From Arcanobacterium pinnipediorum (GTDB lineage: Bacteria > Actinomycetota > Actinomycetes > Actinomycetales > Actinomycetaceae): DNA of 64,000 nucleotides. The translations under genes and the position numbers were made by a program. The stretch lies in contig NZ_CP099547.1 of the NCBI RefSeq assembly GCF_023973165.1, positions 1,054,001-1,118,000 of the forward strand. The letters run 5' to 3'. Positions 30,858-40,125 of the stretch are shown here, piece by piece. A model generated the notes under the pieces. It saw nothing but the letters and a program-made list of their open reading frames with translations, had not been told where the DNA came from and did not search any database. Position 1 is the first letter of the stretch. Each line of letters starts with the position of its first letter.

Positions 30858-31718
30858 ATGCATAAATTATTTCTTGCTGCAGCGATATTCTTTATCGCGA
30901 TTGGGGTTGGCGTTGCCGGATCCGTATCAGGAACAACGATTGGTGGCTGGCCACTGTTACTTGTGCTCGTATTGAGCGCTTTTGTTATCCAGTGGCTGAT
31001 GTTCATTCATTCTTGGGCAATTTCATCGGAAAAATATTTCGATCTCACTGGTAGTTTGACCTACATTGGTTTAACTACTGTGGCAATTTTATTCACCGAG
31101 GTTCGTAGCCTGCGTAGCTTTATACTGTGTGCAATGGTTGTTATCTGGGCCCTGCGATTGGGTAGCTATCTATTTCTACGAATCCGCAAAGCCGGTAAGG
31201 ACGATCGCTTTACCGAGATTCTAAGCGATCCCGCACGCTTGTTTCTTGTCTGGTCTGTGCAAGGACTTTGGATTACGTTTACCGCTTTAGCGGCATGGAT
31301 TGGGATTACGACGACGAACAGCGCCAGTTTCGCAGTGATAGGAATTGTTGGTGTTATAGTTTGGATTCTTGGGTTCGCCATTGAGGCTCTCGCTGATTAT
31401 CAAAAAGCACAATTCCGCAAAGATCCCGCCAATAGCGGACGATTTATCCATTCTGGACTATGGTCGCGTTCGCGCCATCCCAATTATTTCGGCGAAATTC
31501 TTATATGGAGTGCTGTTTTGATCACTGTGTCGCCTGTGTTGCACAGCTGGCAGTGGATAGCAATTCTCTCTCCAGCCTTTGTGGCATTTTTATTAATTAA
31601 AGTTTCCGGAATTCCAATGTTGGAGAAGAAAGCAGAAATTCGTTGGGGTGATGATCCTGAGTACCAAAATTATAAGAACAACACACCAGTATTAATTCCA
31701 AAGATTACTGCTCGATAA
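30858..31718 (+). CDS. DUF1295 membrane protein (steroid 5-alpha-reductase-like fold)
   Basis: The 286-aa polytopic protein belongs to the DUF1295 / isoprenylcysteine methyltransferase-like group. The C-terminal block SGLWSRSRHPNYFGEILIW (about residues 202-220) is diagnostic and forms the cofactor-binding part in relatives. N-terminal helices include the YFDLTGSLTY segment typical of DUF1295. Substrate unknown; relatives reduce or methylate lipids. The ribosome binding site aagga is 5 nt before the ATG. A perfect TTGACA at 30794-30799 may be its -35, but the matching -10 is unclear. It converges with the acyl-CoA synthetase gene 28 bp away. Confidence 0.83.
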   Translation: MHKLFLAAAIFFIAIGVGVAGSVSGTTIGGWPLLLVLVLSAFVIQWLMFIHSWAISSEKYFDLTGSLTYIGLTTVAILFTEVRSLRSFILCAMVVIWALRLGSYLFLRIRKAGKDDRFTEILSDPARLFLVWSVQGLWITFTALAAWIGITTTNSASFAVIGIVGVIVWILGFAIEALADYQKAQFRKDPANSGRFIHSGLWSRSRHPNYFGEILIWSAVLITVSPVLHSWQWIAILSPAFVAFLLIKVSGIPMLEKKAEIRWGDDPEYQNYKNNTPVLIPKITAR

Positions 31719-31746
31719 CCTTCTAGCCACTGGTCGAAAATAACGT

Positions 31747-33585
31747 CTAGTTCTTCCTACGATAGATAGCTTGAACGATTTCGCTGAAATACTCTAAAAC
31801 TTTACCGCGCTTAATTTTCAGAGTTGGAGTGATGAGACCAGATTCTTGATCTAAATCAGCAAGAAGAGCTTGGAATCGTTTGACACCATCAGCTCGAGAA
31901 ACATGCTTGTTGGCCAGTTCTACTACTTTGTGTAACTCGGTGACAATTCGCTCATCGGTGACTATCCTATAGTCTTTAGGCTGAGATGTCTGCGGGATAA
32001 CGGACAAAATATCTTTAAAGTTTTCCGCCAGATTTTGCTTATCAAGAACCAAAAGCGCCGCCACATACGGCATATTGTCACCAACCATAACCGCATGCTC
32101 TATCCATGGATGGGCCTCTACCAGTGCTTCCCATTTAGCTGGGGCAATTGTTTTTCCACCTGCAGTTACCAGCATATCTTTTGCACGACCGGTGATATAC
32201 AAGTAACCATCGCGTATCTCACCAAGATCTCCGGTATTGAAAAATCCATCCTTATAGGCTTCATCCGTTGCCTGTGAATCTATATACCCGGGTGAAACAC
32301 CAATGCCCTTAACCAAGATACTCCCATCTTCAGCAATGCGTACGGTGGTTCCTGGAATGAGTTCCCCGACGCTTCCAGAACGTATCCGACCTGGACGATT
32401 TCCAGATAACGGTGCGGTTGTTTCCGTAAGGCCATACCCTTCCATTACCGGCAAGCCAAACCCACGAAACATGAGTGAGATATTTCGATCTAAAGGAGCA
32501 GCTCCAGAGAGTATAAACTCCATACAACCACCAAGTAAGTGGCGAATTCGATTGAAGAAAAGCCGATCAAAAATTACATGTTCTAACCGTTGTGGCAAAC
32601 TAGCAAGAGTTGATAGTGGAATATTTTTCAGATCTGCTTCCTCGGCTAACGCACCCCAGTTACAAGCATGGCGTTCTGCTCGTGACCATAGCGGGCCCAG
32701 ATACTTAGCTTGTGCTTTGTGCCGAGTAGCTTCAAGAATTTTGTGAAATACACGTGGTACAGCAACAATAAACGTCGGTTGTATAGCAGGTAGAGCAGCA
32801 ATGAGATTGCGCGGATCTGCCATGTAGGTTATGCGCATTCCTGCCCACATACAGATCATTTGTAGGCCACGCGCCAATACGTGTGCCAGTGGTAAGAAGA
32901 TAACCGTTCTACCACGGTCATTGAGAACATCCGACCATGCCGCTTGTACATTGAGGACCAGATCGATGAAGTTGCGGTGAAGAATTCGGCTGCCTCGCGG
33001 CTGACCAGTTGTTCCCGATGTATACACGATCGAGGCTACATCTTCACGATCCCGTGCTCGTGAATCTAGCATCGCAACATCACGCTCAGTAACGCACTGA
33101 GCTGCAAACTCTGATATTTTTTCGATCGATACGATATGGATTTTGCTCAAATTCCCTTGTTCTAGCATTAATTTGTCGACGATAGCGTCTGAAACAAAGG
33201 CAATCTGAACATCGAGTTCCTTCACAATATGGGCAAGGATCTCAACAGGTGAGGTTTCGTAAACGGGCACGACGACACCACCTGCCCGCCAGATTCCCCA
33301 CTCTGCAAGCGCCCACTCATATGACGTTGAAGCCATAATAATGCACGGTTGGCCCACGTTGAGTCCAGATTGGATCAGCGATAGCGCGATTCGATCCACG
33401 ACAGTAGAAAACTCAGTCATTGTGATATCGCGATAATCCACGCTACCATTGCGATTGCTTGAATCATACTCTGATACATGAAATGCCACGTGATCTGGGG
33501 CTTGAGCCCTTCGTTGGGCGACGATATCATACGTATAACATAGATCAGGCCGATAAACACGTTGCGGTTCGTTATGCTCAATCAT
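31747..33585 (-). CDS. AMP-dependent long-chain acyl-CoA synthetase
   Basis: The 612-aa adenylate-forming enzyme activates fatty acids to acyl-CoA. Motifs in order: the P-loop YTSGTTGQPRGS (about residue 187), GYGLTETTAPLS (about 388), NTGDLG (about 455) and GRAKDMLVTAGGKTIAP (about 468-484), whose final lysine region drives domain rotation. It resembles actinobacterial FadD15-type enzymes. The ATG at 33585 has a GGAG ribosome binding site six nt upstream; the GTG at 33597 overlaps that site and is less likely. It is separated from tyrS by a strong terminator, so it has its own promoter. Confidence 0.9.
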   Translation of the reverse strand: MIEHNEPQRVYRPDLCYTYDIVAQRRAQAPDHVAFHVSEYDSSNRNGSVDYRDITMTEFSTVVDRIALSLIQSGLNVGQPCIIMASTSYEWALAEWGIWRAGGVVVPVYETSPVEILAHIVKELDVQIAFVSDAIVDKLMLEQGNLSKIHIVSIEKISEFAAQCVTERDVAMLDSRARDREDVASIVYTSGTTGQPRGSRILHRNFIDLVLNVQAAWSDVLNDRGRTVIFLPLAHVLARGLQMICMWAGMRITYMADPRNLIAALPAIQPTFIVAVPRVFHKILEATRHKAQAKYLGPLWSRAERHACNWGALAEEADLKNIPLSTLASLPQRLEHVIFDRLFFNRIRHLLGGCMEFILSGAAPLDRNISLMFRGFGLPVMEGYGLTETTAPLSGNRPGRIRSGSVGELIPGTTVRIAEDGSILVKGIGVSPGYIDSQATDEAYKDGFFNTGDLGEIRDGYLYITGRAKDMLVTAGGKTIAPAKWEALVEAHPWIEHAVMVGDNMPYVAALLVLDKQNLAENFKDILSVIPQTSQPKDYRIVTDERIVTELHKVVELANKHVSRADGVKRFQALLADLDQESGLITPTLKIKRGKVLEYFSEIVQAIYRRKN

Positions 33586-33735
33586 CTTAGTCTCCACAAC
33601 CTAGCTACATTTTTCACTACCGGAAACCATCAAAAATTGCTGTCTGGCTTCAACAGAAATAGTGACTATCATGGTTGTCTATTTGCACCAATTCATCGAG
33701 TCGTTCTTAGCAAGCGAGAATCTTTCGAATACGCA

Positions 33736-33773
33736 AAAACGAACGCGATGCTGCTAAGCATCGCGTTCGTTTT
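33736..33773 (-). terminator. Intrinsic terminator after tyrS
   Basis: A perfect 17-bp stem (aaaacgaacgcgatgct / agcatcgcgttcgtttt) with a gcta loop starts 2 bp after the tyrS stop. In the minus direction it ends in TTTTT, so it is a textbook terminator. Confidence 0.93.
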
Positions 33774-33775
33774 GA

Positions 33776-35035
33776 TTAGTTCACATACACAACTGCCATA
33801 TTCTTTCGACCTTTACGAACTAGGATCAGTCCGTCACCGAGAATATCGGCAGTTTCAAGCACGCGTTCTTCGTCATCAACTTTGACGTTGTTGATTGAAA
33901 CCCCACCTGAGGCAATAGTTCTGCGAGCTGCACCGCGGCCTTTTTCAAATCCTAAATTGACCAGCACATCTTGGATACTCGTCCCGATAGCTTCCTGGCT
34001 CGAGGATAGTTCACCTACAGCATCGCGCAACGTCTGCGGATCGACGTCAGAGGGATCTTTTTTACCAAAAAGAACTGCTGACGCATCCTTAACACGGGCG
34101 GTTGCTTCTTGACCATGAACCCACGTAGTCACTTCATCTGCCAGTACACGTTGTGCTTGACGAGCATGTGGGCGTTCGGCTACCTCGATTTCGAGCGCTT
34201 CGATTTCTTCGCGCGGTAGGAATGTAAAGACCTTCAACATCCGCACCACATCGGCATCTGCAGTATTTAGCCAGAACTGGTAGAACTTGTACGGGCTGAG
34301 CATCTGGGGATTGAGCCAAACAGCGCCACCTTCGGTCTTACCGAACTTAGTTCCATCGGCTTTGGTAATGAGCTGGTTGGTCAAAACATGGACGTTTGCG
34401 CCTTCAACTTTGTGGACTAAATCCATACCGCCAACGATGTTACCCCATTGATCGTTGCCGCCAAGTTCAAGGGTGCAACCATAGCGCCGATAGAGCTCAA
34501 GGTAATCATTTGCTTGTAGGATCTGGTAGGAAAATTCGGTAAACGAAATACCTTCATCGGATTGTAGGCGGCGCGCTACGATATCTTTGGATAACATCGT
34601 CCCCATCCGGAAATGTTTTCCTAAATCACGCAGGAAATCGATAGCGCTCAGCGATTGCGTCCAGTCTAGATTATTGACAGTAATCGCAGCATGTGGACCC
34701 TCAAAATCGAGTAAAGATTCAAGCTGGTCGCGCAAGGCTTGAGTCCATTGTGCAACTGTTTCACGAGTGTTGAGCGAGCGCTCGCCTTTTGGCCGTGGAT
34801 CACCGATTAAACCTGTTGCTCCGCCAACTAAAACAATCGGGCGATGCCCAGCCATCTGCAAATGCCGCATCATTTTCACTGCAACTAGATGCCCGTGGTG
34901 GAGGGAAGCAGCGGTTGGATCGAATCCACAATAAAATGAAATGGATCCCTCAGAAAGAGCTTTGCGCAACTCATCAATATCTGAATGTTGGGCAACAAGC
35001 CCACGCCATTGGAGTTCATCGAGGATGTCAACCAA
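33776..35035 (-). CDS. tyrS: Tyrosyl-tRNA synthetase
   Basis: The 419-aa class I synthetase has a HIGH-like HHGH (about residue 46), GGATGLIGDPR (about 73), ANDYLELYRRYGC with the tyrosine-binding region, KFGKTEGG as the KMSKS loop (about 230) and a C-terminal S4 domain (GRGAARRTIASGGVSIN, about 365). The start is probably TTG at 35035 (reads as MVDILDELQWRG), because AAAGGAA lies 5 nt upstream and homologues start there. A GTG at 35050 would include the ribosome binding site in the coding region. Confidence 0.94.
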   Translation of the reverse strand: MVDILDELQWRGLVAQHSDIDELRKALSEGSISFYCGFDPTAASLHHGHLVAVKMMRHLQMAGHRPIVLVGGATGLIGDPRPKGERSLNTRETVAQWTQALRDQLESLLDFEGPHAAITVNNLDWTQSLSAIDFLRDLGKHFRMGTMLSKDIVARRLQSDEGISFTEFSYQILQANDYLELYRRYGCTLELGGNDQWGNIVGGMDLVHKVEGANVHVLTNQLITKADGTKFGKTEGGAVWLNPQMLSPYKFYQFWLNTADADVVRMLKVFTFLPREEIEALEIEVAERPHARQAQRVLADEVTTWVHGQEATARVKDASAVLFGKKDPSDVDPQTLRDAVGELSSSQEAIGTSIQDVLVNLGFEKGRGAARRTIASGGVSINNVKVDDEERVLETADILGDGLILVRKGRKNMAVVYVN

Positions 35036-35245
35036 GGGATTTCCTTTCACTTGTGATCCAAATATTCTTCATTATGACGTTATTGTGCCTTAATTAGTAT
35101 CGAGACTCCAACTCTCATTGCGATGTGTGGGCAAAGGAATGTGTAACGTATCCCAGTGCCTGGCCTCTAGTTAGCCTGCAAAGTCCAACCACGTAGACTA
35201 GCAGTGTTCCTTACCCGTCGTTCTTAGTTCGAAGTAGTAGAGATC

Positions 35246-36634
35246 TTGTTAAAACAAGCTATTGTTATTGCACTTGCCTTTATGGGGCTTATTATTGGTG
35301 CTGGATTTGCATCTGGCCAAGAATTGCTCGTCTATTTTATTGCTTTTGGCGTACCTGGAATCTGGGCCGCGTTGGGAGCAGCGTTACTGTTCGCATTGTC
35401 TGGCTATGTTGTTATGCAACTTGGCTCCTATTTTCAAGCCAAAGAACATTCGGCAGTTTTCGACGAAGTTTCTCATCCGATAATTTCACGAATGCTTGAC
35501 GTGTTCACCATCATGGTGCTTTTTACCATGGGCTTTGTCATGATTGCTGGAGCTGGTGCTAATTTCCATCAACAGTATGGGTTACCAACGTGGGTTGGGT
35601 CGATTGTGCTTGTGGGATTAATTATTTTTGCCGGAATGCTCGACGTCGATAAAGTCACGACGGTGATCGGTTTAATTACGCCATTTATCCTGGTTTTTAT
35701 TGTTCTAGCTTCGGTTCACGCATTTACGCACACAACAGCGTCGATTAGCGCACTCGAACCACTTGCGATGCAACAGTTGGCCCCAGCGATTCCTTCATTG
35801 ACGTTGTCTGCTATCAACTATGTGACGATGTCGATGGCGCTGGCTATTTCGATGGCGTTAGTTATGGGCGGTAACCTGCTCAACACGAGAGTTGCAGGGA
35901 TAGGTGGCTTGCTTGGTGGCGGTATTTTTGGCGTGATTTTAATGCTTGCCGTCTTAGCGATCTTTGCTCGGATAGACAAGGTTCACGATGCACCAATGCC
36001 GATGCTTGAGCTTGTTAACCAGATCCATCCCGTAGCGGGTGTTGCGATGGCAATTATCATATACGGCATGATTTTTAATACTGCTATCGGTTTGTATTAT
36101 GCGTTGGCTAAACGCGTAACGTCTTCGCGCCCGGCCTTATTCTTACCTGCAATAAGCATCTTTGCTTTCATTGGATTTGGGTTATCGTTCTTCGGTTTTG
36201 AGTCGCTAGTGGGCACCTTGTATCCGATGGTTGGATACGTTGGCATCATTATGATGGGTATTTTGATTTACGCGTGGTTTACTCGGCGTGCCGATATTAA
36301 ACGTGAAACCAAGATTCGAAACAAAATCCGCAATCTGCTCCGAGCCAAGTGGGATGTCACGCGTGCTTTTACACGCAAACATGAAACTGCTTTAGTTAAG
36401 GCACTCGACGAGTCAATCGTTGATTCTCTCGAGCAACATCGTGAAGTATCTGCTGAAGTCGTTGCAGAAATCGAAGACGATGAGACTGCCGCGGTTGAAC
36501 CGGCCTGGGAAACGATCTCTCAGCAGTGGGAAGAAGAGGCTGGAGCTGACGAAAATGGCGAAGAATTCCATCCGGAAAATATCGATCCAACCGAAGCTCG
36601 AGTACAAGCTCTAGAGGCGGAAAAAGACGATTGA
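35246..36634 (+). CDS. YkvI-like membrane transporter with long acidic cytoplasmic tail
   Basis: The 462-aa protein has about ten hydrophobic helices (residues 1-345). The opening IGAGFASGQELL (about residues 17-28) is the signature of the YkvI family, relatives of LeuT-fold amino-acid transporters; substrate unknown. Residues ~350-462 are a hydrophilic, Glu-rich tail not usual for the family. The start codon is TTG, and the ribosome binding site is weak, but starting later would cut the first helix. It is divergent from tyrS across 210 bp and convergent with the nitroreductase gene. Confidence 0.78.
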   Translation: MLKQAIVIALAFMGLIIGAGFASGQELLVYFIAFGVPGIWAALGAALLFALSGYVVMQLGSYFQAKEHSAVFDEVSHPIISRMLDVFTIMVLFTMGFVMIAGAGANFHQQYGLPTWVGSIVLVGLIIFAGMLDVDKVTTVIGLITPFILVFIVLASVHAFTHTTASISALEPLAMQQLAPAIPSLTLSAINYVTMSMALAISMALVMGGNLLNTRVAGIGGLLGGGIFGVILMLAVLAIFARIDKVHDAPMPMLELVNQIHPVAGVAMAIIIYGMIFNTAIGLYYALAKRVTSSRPALFLPAISIFAFIGFGLSFFGFESLVGTLYPMVGYVGIIMMGILIYAWFTRRADIKRETKIRNKIRNLLRAKWDVTRAFTRKHETALVKALDESIVDSLEQHREVSAEVVAEIEDDETAAVEPAWETISQQWEEEAGADENGEEFHPENIDPTEARVQALEAEKDD

Positions 36635-36704
36635 GTTAGTCCGAACCTCTCGGTATGACCTAGCTCGAGGTTAGATGGTGTGTTCTCACATCCATCACAC
36701 TGTT

Positions 36705-36744
36705 TCTCGCCTGAGCATGCTGTACGCAGTATGCTCAGGCGAGA
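36705..36744. terminator. Bidirectional hairpin between convergent genes
   Basis: tctcgcctgagcatgctg (36705-36722) pairs with cagtatgctcaggcgaga (36727-36744) with a single G-U mismatch and a tacg loop. It lies between the ykvI-like stop and the convergent nitroreductase stop. U-tracts are weak on both sides. Confidence 0.75.
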
Positions 36745-36756
36745 TGTGTAGCCTAT

Positions 36757-37500
36757 CTACTGTCCGAATCCTTGGGAGCGGACGTGGTCAATATAGCGAT
36801 CTTTTAACGGCGTTGTGCGTAACTTTCGCACAACCTGCGTCGTAAAGGTATCAACGCGCCGATTCAAATCACGCGTATCGTAATACGTCGTCATCTCTTG
36901 GTCATAATCTGCCAAGGCTTCAACCCATGATTCTGGCTCGTTGTAGGTATTGTGCATAACACGTAGGTTGACGTCCATTCTAGGTTTTAGTTGCGGCTCT
37001 TGATCTGGATAACCGTAGATCATTCCTAGAGCAGGGAAAGTAAAATCTGGAAGGTGCAACAACGAAATAACTTCGGGGATATCGTTGAGAATAGATCCTA
37101 AAAGCGTTACCCCTAACCCCATAGATTCGGCAGCAACAGTCATATTCTGAACCATCAAAATCGCGTCGGTGAACCCTTCGCGGAACGCATCCATAGATTT
37201 TGCAGGGCTCGGATCGTGTCCCAATTCTTCAAGAATACGCACACTGCGACGAGTATCGACAATTGCGACGACGAATTCGGGAGCTTGGGCAATATACGGT
37301 TGGTTTCCAATCTCGGCAAGCTTGTTGCGAAGACCTTGATCGGTAACGCGAATAAGCCCAGCGTGCTGAAAACCGCGTGAGGTTGAGGTCCGCATTGCGA
37401 CGTCGAATAACGTTGAATTAACGTCTTGCGGAACGCTTTGTTGGGAAAACTTCCGTATCGATCGATGGTTTAATTGCTGAGATATAGTTTGGTTCGTCAT
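36757..37500 (-). CDS. Nitroreductase family oxidoreductase (NfsA/Frp-like)
   Basis: The 247-aa flavoprotein of the FMN-dependent nitroreductase superfamily has the N-terminal HRSIRKFSQQSVP (about residues 12-24), where Arg contacts FMN phosphate, and the GLGVTLLGSILND stretch (about 127-139). The basic C-terminal portion resembles NADPH-dependent NfsA-like enzymes. Physiological substrates may be quinones, flavins or nitro compounds. Its start overlaps the argR stop by 4 bp (ATGA), so it is co-translated with argR, an uncommon pairing. Confidence 0.87.
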   Translation of the reverse strand: MTNQTISQQLNHRSIRKFSQQSVPQDVNSTLFDVAMRTSTSRGFQHAGLIRVTDQGLRNKLAEIGNQPYIAQAPEFVVAIVDTRRSVRILEELGHDPSPAKSMDAFREGFTDAILMVQNMTVAAESMGLGVTLLGSILNDIPEVISLLHLPDFTFPALGMIYGYPDQEPQLKPRMDVNLRVMHNTYNEPESWVEALADYDQEMTTYYDTRDLNRRVDTFTTQVVRKLRTTPLKDRYIDHVRSQGFGQ

Positions 37501-38003
37501 TCGTTTTCTCCCGTACGGGCATGAGCTAGTAGTAACAGTTCAGTCTTTAATTCAATGGCTCGCTGGGTCGATGAGACAATGACTAACACTGTGTCATCTC
37601 CGGCAATACATCCTAGAACACCTTCTATAACGGCACGATCTAATGAGGATGCAAGGAGTTGTGCCGCACCGGGCGGGGTACGCAAAACGACCTGATTTTC
37701 AGCTTGTTGGGCACTGACCAACAGTTCACGTGCCCATCTTTTGAGTTGGGCGCGAACCCCATTGTCAGATTCTGCTAGCTCAGTTACTCCAGGGATTCGA
37801 TACACACGTTGTCCAGCAGAATTGTGTTCTTTGAATGCCCGCAATTCTTCAAGGTCGCGAGACAACGTAGCCTGGGTAACAATAATCCCATGGTCATGTA
37901 AAATTTTTCGTAATTCTCCTTGCGAAGAAATTGGGGAATGATCGATCAATGCTACGATCATTGCTTGGCGTGCTGCACGCGTTGTGGGAACGCTACGGTT
38001 CAT
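37497..38003 (-). CDS. argR: Arginine repressor ArgR
   Basis: The 168-aa protein has a winged-helix DNA-binding domain (SSQGELRKILHDHG and VTQATLSRDLEEL, about residues 26-54) and a C-terminal hexamerisation and arginine-binding domain with GCIAGDDTVLVIV (about 130-142), whose Asp pair contacts arginine. ArgR represses arginine biosynthesis and can activate catabolism. It overlaps the argD-like gene by 4 bp. No other arg biosynthetic gene is present in the window, although Mycobacterium carries argR within argCJBDFRGH between pheT and tyrS. Confidence 0.95.
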   Translation of the reverse strand: MNRSVPTTRAARQAMIVALIDHSPISSQGELRKILHDHGIIVTQATLSRDLEELRAFKEHNSAGQRVYRIPGVTELAESDNGVRAQLKRWARELLVSAQQAENQVVLRTPPGAAQLLASSLDRAVIEGVLGCIAGDDTVLVIVSSTQRAIELKTELLLLAHARTGENE

Positions 38004-39148
38004 AGCTTGGTCTCCTGCATTTCTCCCATCGCACGGACAAACGGAATAAGCTCTTCACGAGTAATAATTAACGGTGGCAACAATCGAATACGCTCGTTGC
38101 TAGTTGCCGATACTAAGAAACCGCGTTCGCGTAACTCGCGTTCTGCATCATAAGCATCAGCAATATCAATCGAGAGCATCAACCCTTCGCCTTGGACCTC
38201 ATAGCCCAAAGTGATTAATTCTTGTTTGAGCCATGCTCCAGTTAACGCCACGTGTGGCAATAACGGTTTGATATTTTCCACCACGCTCAAGCCAGCAGCA
38301 GTAGCTAGCGGGCTGCCGCCAGTGGCTGACGATTCCATGCCACGCTGGATCAAACGACCAGCAGTTTGGAAGCCAATCGTTACCCCAATAGGTACTCCCC
38401 CGCCTAGTCCTCGAGCTAAGGTAATAACATCAGCAACAACTCGTGGGGTATGGGCAAACCAGCGTCCAGTTCTACCAACGCCTGATAATGACTCATCAAC
38501 AATTAACAATGCACCATATCGATCACATAAATCCCGAATGCGCCCCAATTCTTCATCGCTGAGGCGCTCAATAGAACGTCCGTGGTGGACATCGATTACG
38601 CACCCGGCGACGTCGTCGGCAAAAGCCTGGGCAAGTTCACTAGCGTTATCTAGCACTTCGATCCCGCCAACAAGAGGTTCATAGGGCGAACGTGAGGCGT
38701 GATCAGCTAGCGATAACGCTCCCATCGTACGACCATGATAGGAGCGGTTTAAGGTCAGAATTCGGCCGTGAGGCTTGTGCAAACGGGCCAACTTTAACGC
38801 TGATTCCATCGCTTCAGAACCAGAATTGGAAAAGAATACGCGCGCAGTGGCTCCTAGATAGCCTTCGTCGGAAAGACATTCTTGCAAACGTTCTGCTAGA
38901 GCCACTTGCGGTTCGGTTGCATAGACGTTTGCGACGTGCAAAATCTTATCTGCCTGCGCCGATAGTGCCGCGCGCAACTTTGGATGCTTATGCCCAAGTG
39001 AAGTGACGCCACCGCCGGAATCTAAATCAAGATATGAGTTTCCCTCTGTATCCCAGACAGTCACCCCTTCACCACGCGAAAGAACCAAGGGTGGCAATCC
39101 ATAAGCAGCCATCATACTTTGATCGTATCGTGGCAATAATCCTGACAT
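38000..39148 (-). CDS. ArgD-like class III aminotransferase lacking the PLP lysine
   Basis: The 382-aa protein is clearly an acetylornithine aminotransferase homologue: FFSNSGSEAMESALKLAR (about residues 102-119), YHGRTMGAL (about 136) and the cofactor-binding Asp in VDESLSGVGRTG (about 210). Where ArgD has AKGLGGG, with Lys as the Schiff base, this protein has LARGLGGG (about residue 237), encoded by CGA. The usual EPIQGE motif is DVHHGRS, and STFGGNP is ATGGSP. Classic transamination therefore looks impossible. The frame is intact and coupled to argR, so it is not simply a pseudogene. It may be a regulatory or repurposed remnant of the arginine operon. Confidence 0.85.
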   Translation of the reverse strand: MSGLLPRYDQSMMAAYGLPPLVLSRGEGVTVWDTEGNSYLDLDSGGGVTSLGHKHPKLRAALSAQADKILHVANVYATEPQVALAERLQECLSDEGYLGATARVFFSNSGSEAMESALKLARLHKPHGRILTLNRSYHGRTMGALSLADHASRSPYEPLVGGIEVLDNASELAQAFADDVAGCVIDVHHGRSIERLSDEELGRIRDLCDRYGALLIVDESLSGVGRTGRWFAHTPRVVADVITLARGLGGGVPIGVTIGFQTAGRLIQRGMESSATGGSPLATAAGLSVVENIKPLLPHVALTGAWLKQELITLGYEVQGEGLMLSIDIADAYDAERELRERGFLVSATSNERIRLLPPLIITREELIPFVRAMGEMQETKL

Positions 39149-39239
39149 TGGGCACCTTCACTTGTTGTTAGCACTATGCATAACTATACAAGTATGTGGA
39201 TGATGGCTAGCATCAAAGTGATGCATTACGCTATGGCGC

Positions 39240-40019
39240 TCAGTGCTCCCAAGGGGTCAACCGAAGTTTACGTTCCACAGCACCAATTCCATTTCGAGCT
39301 CGGCTGGTTAGCTCGGCGATAGAATCACTACCGGCCCGAATAAAGCTGCCAGCTAACGCATCGAGTTCGCCATCAGCTATCAAAGCGATGATCTCGCTCA
39401 CTTCATCAGGTGAATTCCACTCGGTGCGATCTTGATGCATTATTCTGTTGGCCGTCATATCGGTCTGAACTACTCCGGGCGCGACAGAAAAGACCTTCAA
39501 TCCCCTCTCATAGCCTGCTTCATGCAACGAACCGGCAAAGCGCAAAAGTGCAGTCTTAGAAACAAAGTATCCGGAAGCTAAGGAACTGTCATAAACCGCA
39601 GCTCCTGACGATAGATCCACGATTCTCCCGCCGGCGTTGGCTAACATGCGCGGTACTAAACCGCGAGCGAGCAAATAAGGAGCGCGAACATTAATCTCAA
39701 GGGTTTTCCACCAGTTATCTGGATCAGTTTCCCACGGTAAAGCCTCTTCATACATTACGCCGGCATTATTAACTATCATATCGATATTAAAATCGGTGAC
39801 TTGGTCAAGGAAGGTGCTGATTTGTTGCGGATCTGCGAGATCAACGCCGAATGTCACTACCTTTGCTCCTCGCAAGTTGCAGGCTTTCGCAGTGCCATAC
39901 AATGCTTCGTGGGTGCGCGCCAGCAGCAACAGAGTTCTTCCGGGGCGTGCAAGGCGGCGCGAAATATGTGCCCCGATACCACGCGAGGCTCCGGTAATAA
40001 GAATTGTTGAAGAGTCCAT
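39240..40019 (-). CDS. Short-chain dehydrogenase/reductase
   Basis: The 259-aa SDR has the Rossmann motif TGASRGIGAH (residues 9-18), NNAGVMYEE (about 85) and a catalytic Ser-Tyr-x3-Lys set (SSGAAVYDS then YFVSK, about residues 135-155). The TGxxxGIG pattern with an Arg following fits NADP(H) preference. Substrate unknown. It lies 91 bp upstream of the argD-like gene in the same direction, and a terminator separates it from pheT. Confidence 0.88.
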   Translation of the reverse strand: MDSSTILITGASRGIGAHISRRLARPGRTLLLLARTHEALYGTAKACNLRGAKVVTFGVDLADPQQISTFLDQVTDFNIDMIVNNAGVMYEEALPWETDPDNWWKTLEINVRAPYLLARGLVPRMLANAGGRIVDLSSGAAVYDSSLASGYFVSKTALLRFAGSLHEAGYERGLKVFSVAPGVVQTDMTANRIMHQDRTEWNSPDEVSEIIALIADGELDALAGSFIRAGSDSIAELTSRARNGIGAVERKLRLTPWEH

Positions 40020-40027
40020 AACTAAAG

Positions 40028-40071
40028 TCTAGCGTGTGAAGTCATGGTTTTAACATACTTCACACGCTAGA
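40028..40071 (-). terminator. Terminator after pheT
   Basis: A perfect 15-bp stem (tctagcgtgtgaagt / acttcacacgctaga) with a 14-nt loop lies between the pheT stop and the SDR start. In the minus direction it is followed by ctttagtt, a modest U-rich tail. Confidence 0.78.
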
Positions 40072-40125
40072 GCTTTGAGATCCGGTTGGACTTATAGGAT
40101 CGTATTTATTTGCGCCATTGCGAGG

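Noticed and set aside
35036..35245. T-box or other leader control for tyrS
   Set aside because: No T-box sequence, specifier loop or antiterminator stem was visible in the region upstream of the tyrS start.
39149..39239. ARG box upstream of the argD-like gene
   Set aside because: Only weak AT-rich similarity around atgcataactata; not close enough to an ArgR palindrome to claim.
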